Below the pieces are notes generated by a model that was not told the origin of the DNA, did no database searches, and saw only the letters and a program-made list of their open reading frames with translations. The position numbers were made by a program, and so were the translations under genes. Below are positions 5,215 to 7,208 of a DNA stretch of 7,208 nt, one piece after another. Each line of letters opens with the position of its first letter. Position 1 is the stretch's first letter. The stretch lies in assembly GCA_947372365.1 (NCBI GenBank), contig CANBTK010000091.1, forward strand, positions 1-7,208, in the 5' to 3' direction. The stretch is from Flavipsychrobacter stenotrophus. GTDB taxonomy: Bacteria; Bacteroidota; Bacteroidia; Chitinophagales; Chitinophagaceae.

Positions 5215-5643
5215 CTATTTATGCCCGGTAAAAGTGCAAGGGGTTGAGGCTATGCCCGATATGGTTAAAGATAGGGTAGTACTGTCCAGGTTGCCGGTGC
5301 CGGTAATGGAGTAGCTCTTATTGCAGTTATCGGTAAATGTTTGTGTGGGTATGGCTATGGCGTTGCCGCTTGCCGATAGGGTAAGCGTAACCGGGTAGGC
5401 ACATGTGCCAGTGCCTAAAGTTATAGCCGTGGTGAGTGTATTGGCATCTACGCCGCCATTAATTAAGTAGGTGGTGCTGCCGCCCGAGCAGCTGTTAGTG
5501 CCTACCCACGTACCCTGGAATTTAGAGGTGGCAATAGTTGTATCTTCTTTCTTTTTACAAGCGGCTACAGTAAGTAAAAGGCAGGCTGCTATTACGGGTA
5601 GTGCTTTCCTGAAGCCAGGGGTTTTGGTTGCTTGTTGTTTCAT
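5215..5643 (-). CDS. Small secreted lipoprotein, paralogue A (unknown function)
   Basis: The 142-residue protein has a basic N-terminus, a hydrophobic segment (residues 13-28) and a lipobox VAAC with Cys29, so it should be a lipidated envelope protein. The residues after Cys29 are KKKED, with no strong acidic surface-export tag, so an inner-leaflet, periplasm-facing position is a guess. The mature part starts with FQGTWVGT (42-49) and is rich in Thr/Ser/Gly beta-strand patterns, suggesting a small beta-barrel or lipocalin-like fold. Four more cysteines (C52, C81, C107, C136) allow two disulfides. It ends CTFTGHK. It aligns along its whole mature length with the upstream gene at 5710-6138 (shared GTWVGT, QTFxDNCN, CTFTGxK). 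The 66-bp gap contains a near-promoter TATTTTAG (5661-5668 on the minus strand, one mismatch). A terminator follows. The family was not recognised. Confidence 0.82.
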   Translation of the reverse strand: MKQQATKTPGFRKALPVIAACLLLTVAACKKKEDTTIATSKFQGTWVGTNSCSGGSTTYLINGGVDANTLTTAITLGTGTCAYPVTLTLSASGNAIAIPTQTFTDNCNKSYSITGTGNLDSTTLSLTISGIASTPCTFTGHK

Positions 5644-5709
5644 TAGGTTGTTTTATACTGCTAAAATAGTGTATTTCGATGATTGTGGACGGCAGCCCTG
5701 CAATTACCC

Positions 5710-6138
5710 CTACTTACGCCCCGTAAAGGTGCAGGTGTTATGTACTACACCGGTTGCATGCAGGTTTAGCGTGAGTGTGCTGCCTTCTATGCTGCCGCCA
5801 CCGCTAAGTATAAAGGCATTGTTGCAATTGTCAGGGAACGTTTGTTGGGCCATTTCTATGAATTTCCCCGTAGTTTTCAGTGTCGTTGTAACTTCATTTA
5901 CGCAATTGCCAAAACCAACGGTACCCTTCCCGGTTACTGTATTGCCATCGCTGCCGGCGCTTATCACATACCGGGTGGTTATCCCCGGGTTGCAATCATA
6001 AGTGCCCACCCAGGTACCAACAAACCTTTCGCCATCGTGGTCGGTCACCGGGTTTGTTTCTGCCTTTTTAGAGCATGCCGAAAGCGCGAGGATGGCAATG
6101 GTTATTATGCCGGTAATGGCATTTTTATAGTTTAACAT
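5710..6138 (-). CDS. Small secreted lipoprotein, paralogue B (unknown function)
   Basis: The 142-residue protein has a hydrophobic segment (about 8-21) and a lipobox LSAC with Cys22, followed by SKKAE. The mature domain begins FVGTWVGTYDC (39-49) and shares with paralogue A the motifs GTWVGT, TT, DxNTxT, QTFxDNCN and C-terminal CTFTGRK. Cysteines C49, C79, C105 and C136 fall at nearly the same spacing as in A (30, 26 and 31 residues here; 29, 26 and 29 in A). The pair thus looks like a tandem duplication whose members have diverged strongly in the linker and strands. It lies 54 bp downstream of the S46 peptidase stop, with no recognisable promoter between them, so cotranscription with the peptidase is likely. 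The function is unknown; binding of a small ligand or inhibition of an envelope enzyme would fit the fold guess but has no direct support. Confidence 0.82.
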   Translation of the reverse strand: MLNYKNAITGIITIAILALSACSKKAETNPVTDHDGERFVGTWVGTYDCNPGITTRYVISAGSDGNTVTGKGTVGFGNCVNEVTTTLKTTGKFIEMAQQTFPDNCNNAFILSGGGSIEGSTLTLNLHATGVVHNTCTFTGRK

Positions 6139-6176
6139 AGAAAGTGGGTTTTATTTCAATAAGGGTCATTATTAGT

Positions 6177-6191
6177 GGCACTAAGGGTGCC
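6177..6191. other. Small hairpin after the peptidase stop codon
   Basis: Perfect 5-bp inverted repeat, GGCAC (6177-6181), loop TAAGG, GTGCC (6187-6191), just downstream of the peptidase stop. No T-run follows on either strand. It may stabilise an mRNA 3' end or weaken read-through into the lipoproteins, or it may have no role. Confidence 0.3.
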
Positions 6192-6192
6192 T

Positions 6193-7208
6193 TTATTGTA
6201 TAATATTCATCTCGTCAATTAGCCAGCCTGCGCCACCGAATTTATCAATGATGAAGAGCGTGTAACGAATGTCAACTGATATGTTCCTGCAGCGGTTGGG
6301 GTCAAAAAGGTAATCGCTCATGGTGCCCTCGTAGGCACGGTCGAAGTTGGTGCCTATCAGTTCGCCCCTGCTGTTAAGCACGGGGCTGCCGGAGTTGCCG
6401 CCTGATGTATGGTTATCAGCTACAAAAGCCAGTGGCAGAATGCCTTTTTCAGCCCACCTGCCAAAGTCTTTCTTTTCGTATAAGCTGGTGAGCTTAGCAG
6501 GCACTTTGTACCAGTCGTTCTGCTGGTCGTCCAGCGCTACCATTTCATCAATGGTGGTGCGCCATGAGTATTTGGGCTTGCCATCCGGGTCTATGCCTTT
6601 TACATTGCCGTAGCTGAGCCTGAGCGTAAGGTTGGCATCAGGGTAGAAAAACCTGCTGCTATCGCGCCGCATCTGCGCTTTAATGTACAGCCTGTTCAGG
6701 TAGTGCTTCTGGGCCCTGAATGCCTCTATTTTGGGTGTTAATTTTGCCTTGCGTATGGTGGTAACGGTATTATATAATTGCCATGCCGGGTCCTGCAATA
6801 TGCGGTTGCTATCAGCAGCTTTGGCATGTGCCGCAAAGTACAATAGCCTTTCCTGGCTGGCTATCAGCGACGTATCATAAATGAAATTTGCCCATTTTTT
6901 GAAGTTCTTTTTATGTGCTTTGTATTCCGCCCTGTAGTAATCGGGCAGCCATTCTTTGCACTTTTTAAAGTAGATAGGCATAAGTTTTTTAAACACATCC
7001 TTATCGGTAGCCAGGTCGTAATTTTTATAAAACCAGCCCAGCGATGTGGCCAGTTTAGAAAGCGTGTCATTCAGTGCGCTTTCTGATAGGTTTGCCCTGA
7101 AACATACGGCAAAGCGTTCCAGCGACGAGCCCTGCTGTATCAGTTCTATGCCCAGCAGGTCTTCCCGTATGTGCAGGTCCTGAGTGAGCAGGTTGTCCAC
7201 TTCTTTCG
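6193..7208 (-). CDS. S46 family dipeptidyl-peptidase, DPP11-like, C-terminal part (5' end outside window)
   Basis: The frame is open to the right edge. About 338 residues are visible, roughly the second half of an S46 exopeptidase (family length about 700-720). The nucleophile motif is HTSGGNSGSPV, with the catalytic Ser codon at 6391-6393; His and Asp of the triad are in the missing half. The residue 18 positions after the Ser is Arg (codon 6337-6339, in GTNFDRAYEG). In Porphyromonas DPP11 the equivalent Arg673 recognises Asp/Glu at P1, whereas DPP7 has Gly there. This enzyme is therefore predicted to release dipeptides with an acidic second residue. The C-terminus NISVDIRYTLFIIDKFGGAGWLIDEM is a strong family match. 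The helical middle (about 6690-7100) is the domain that caps the active site. A periplasmic site is expected. It is followed by two lipoprotein genes on the same strand. Confidence 0.93.
   Translation of the reverse strand, partial: KEVDNLLTQDLHIREDLLGIELIQQGSSLERFAVCFRANLSESALNDTLSKLATSLGWFYKNYDLATDKDVFKKLMPIYFKKCKEWLPDYYRAEYKAHKKNFKKWANFIYDTSLIASQERLLYFAAHAKAADSNRILQDPAWQLYNTVTTIRKAKLTPKIEAFRAQKHYLNRLYIKAQMRRDSSRFFYPDANLTLRLSYGNVKGIDPDGKPKYSWRTTIDEMVALDDQQNDWYKVPAKLTSLYEKKDFGRWAEKGILPLAFVADNHTSGGNSGSPVLNSRGELIGTNFDRAYEGTMSDYLFDPNRCRNISVDIRYTLFIIDKFGGAGWLIDEMNIIQ

Noticed and set aside
5471..6135. Plus-strand open frames across the lipoprotein genes
   Set aside because: They cross the gene boundaries of two clear paralogous lipoproteins on the other strand and show no domain of their own.
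6177..6191. Terminator between the S46 peptidase and the lipoproteins
   Set aside because: The 5-bp stem has no T-run on either strand, so it was kept only as a low-confidence hairpin.

Overview
The window looks like a chromosomal segment of a Bacteroidota bacterium. The clues are two promoters with the phylum's TAnnTTTG -7 box, an S46 dipeptidyl-peptidase, a YkgJ-type Cys-cluster protein, a stand-alone S23-type four-helix-bundle gene, and weak or absent Shine-Dalgarno sequences. Protein resemblance suggests Chitinophagia or a near relative, but this is inference; there is no rRNA gene to settle it.

Layout, left to right: (1) the C-terminal part of a class 3 lipase (+), cut by the window edge. 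(2) A 285-bp spacer with an imperfect 33-bp direct repeat, two hairpins and a promoter. (3) A single-domain response regulator (+) ending in an intrinsic terminator whose stem contains the stop codon of the convergent next gene. (4) On the minus strand, a YkgJ-family Cys-cluster protein, a small four-helix-bundle protein, then parB and parA, the chromosome segregation pair, with one base between parA and parB. (5) A 264-bp spacer with heptanucleotide arrays at both ends and a repeat-like hairpin element between them. (6) A UPF0173 metallo-beta-lactamase-fold hydrolase (-) with its own promoter. (7) A minus-strand run at the right edge: an S46 (DPP11-like) peptidase cut by the edge, then two tandem paralogous small lipoproteins, closed by a strong terminator.

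The most unusual signal lies in the spacers. Five period-7 arrays, with different unit sequences, sit directly against gene ends around parAB and UPF0173: TTATAAA-type at 1805-1843 and 2303-2341, GTCGTAA at 4081-4108, TTTCTAC at 4229-4340, GTAAGAA-type at 5046-5073. Read on the strand carrying GTA/ATA, all five point from the neighbouring gene into the spacer. The first two also form a 39-bp inverted repeat (34/39 identical) enclosing the four-helix-bundle gene. The result is a 537-bp cassette placed one base from the parB stop and overlapping the YkgJ start. Its architecture (S23-family ORF between complementary ends) resembles the intervening sequences of bacterial 23S rRNA, but it lies between protein-coding genes.

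Functionally, parA and parB form a working segregation pair. The peptidase and the two lipoproteins may be one envelope-associated transcription unit. The lipase, response regulator, YkgJ protein and UPF0173 hydrolase show no obvious joint pathway. No transposase, tRNA, rRNA, CRISPR array or parS-like site was seen.
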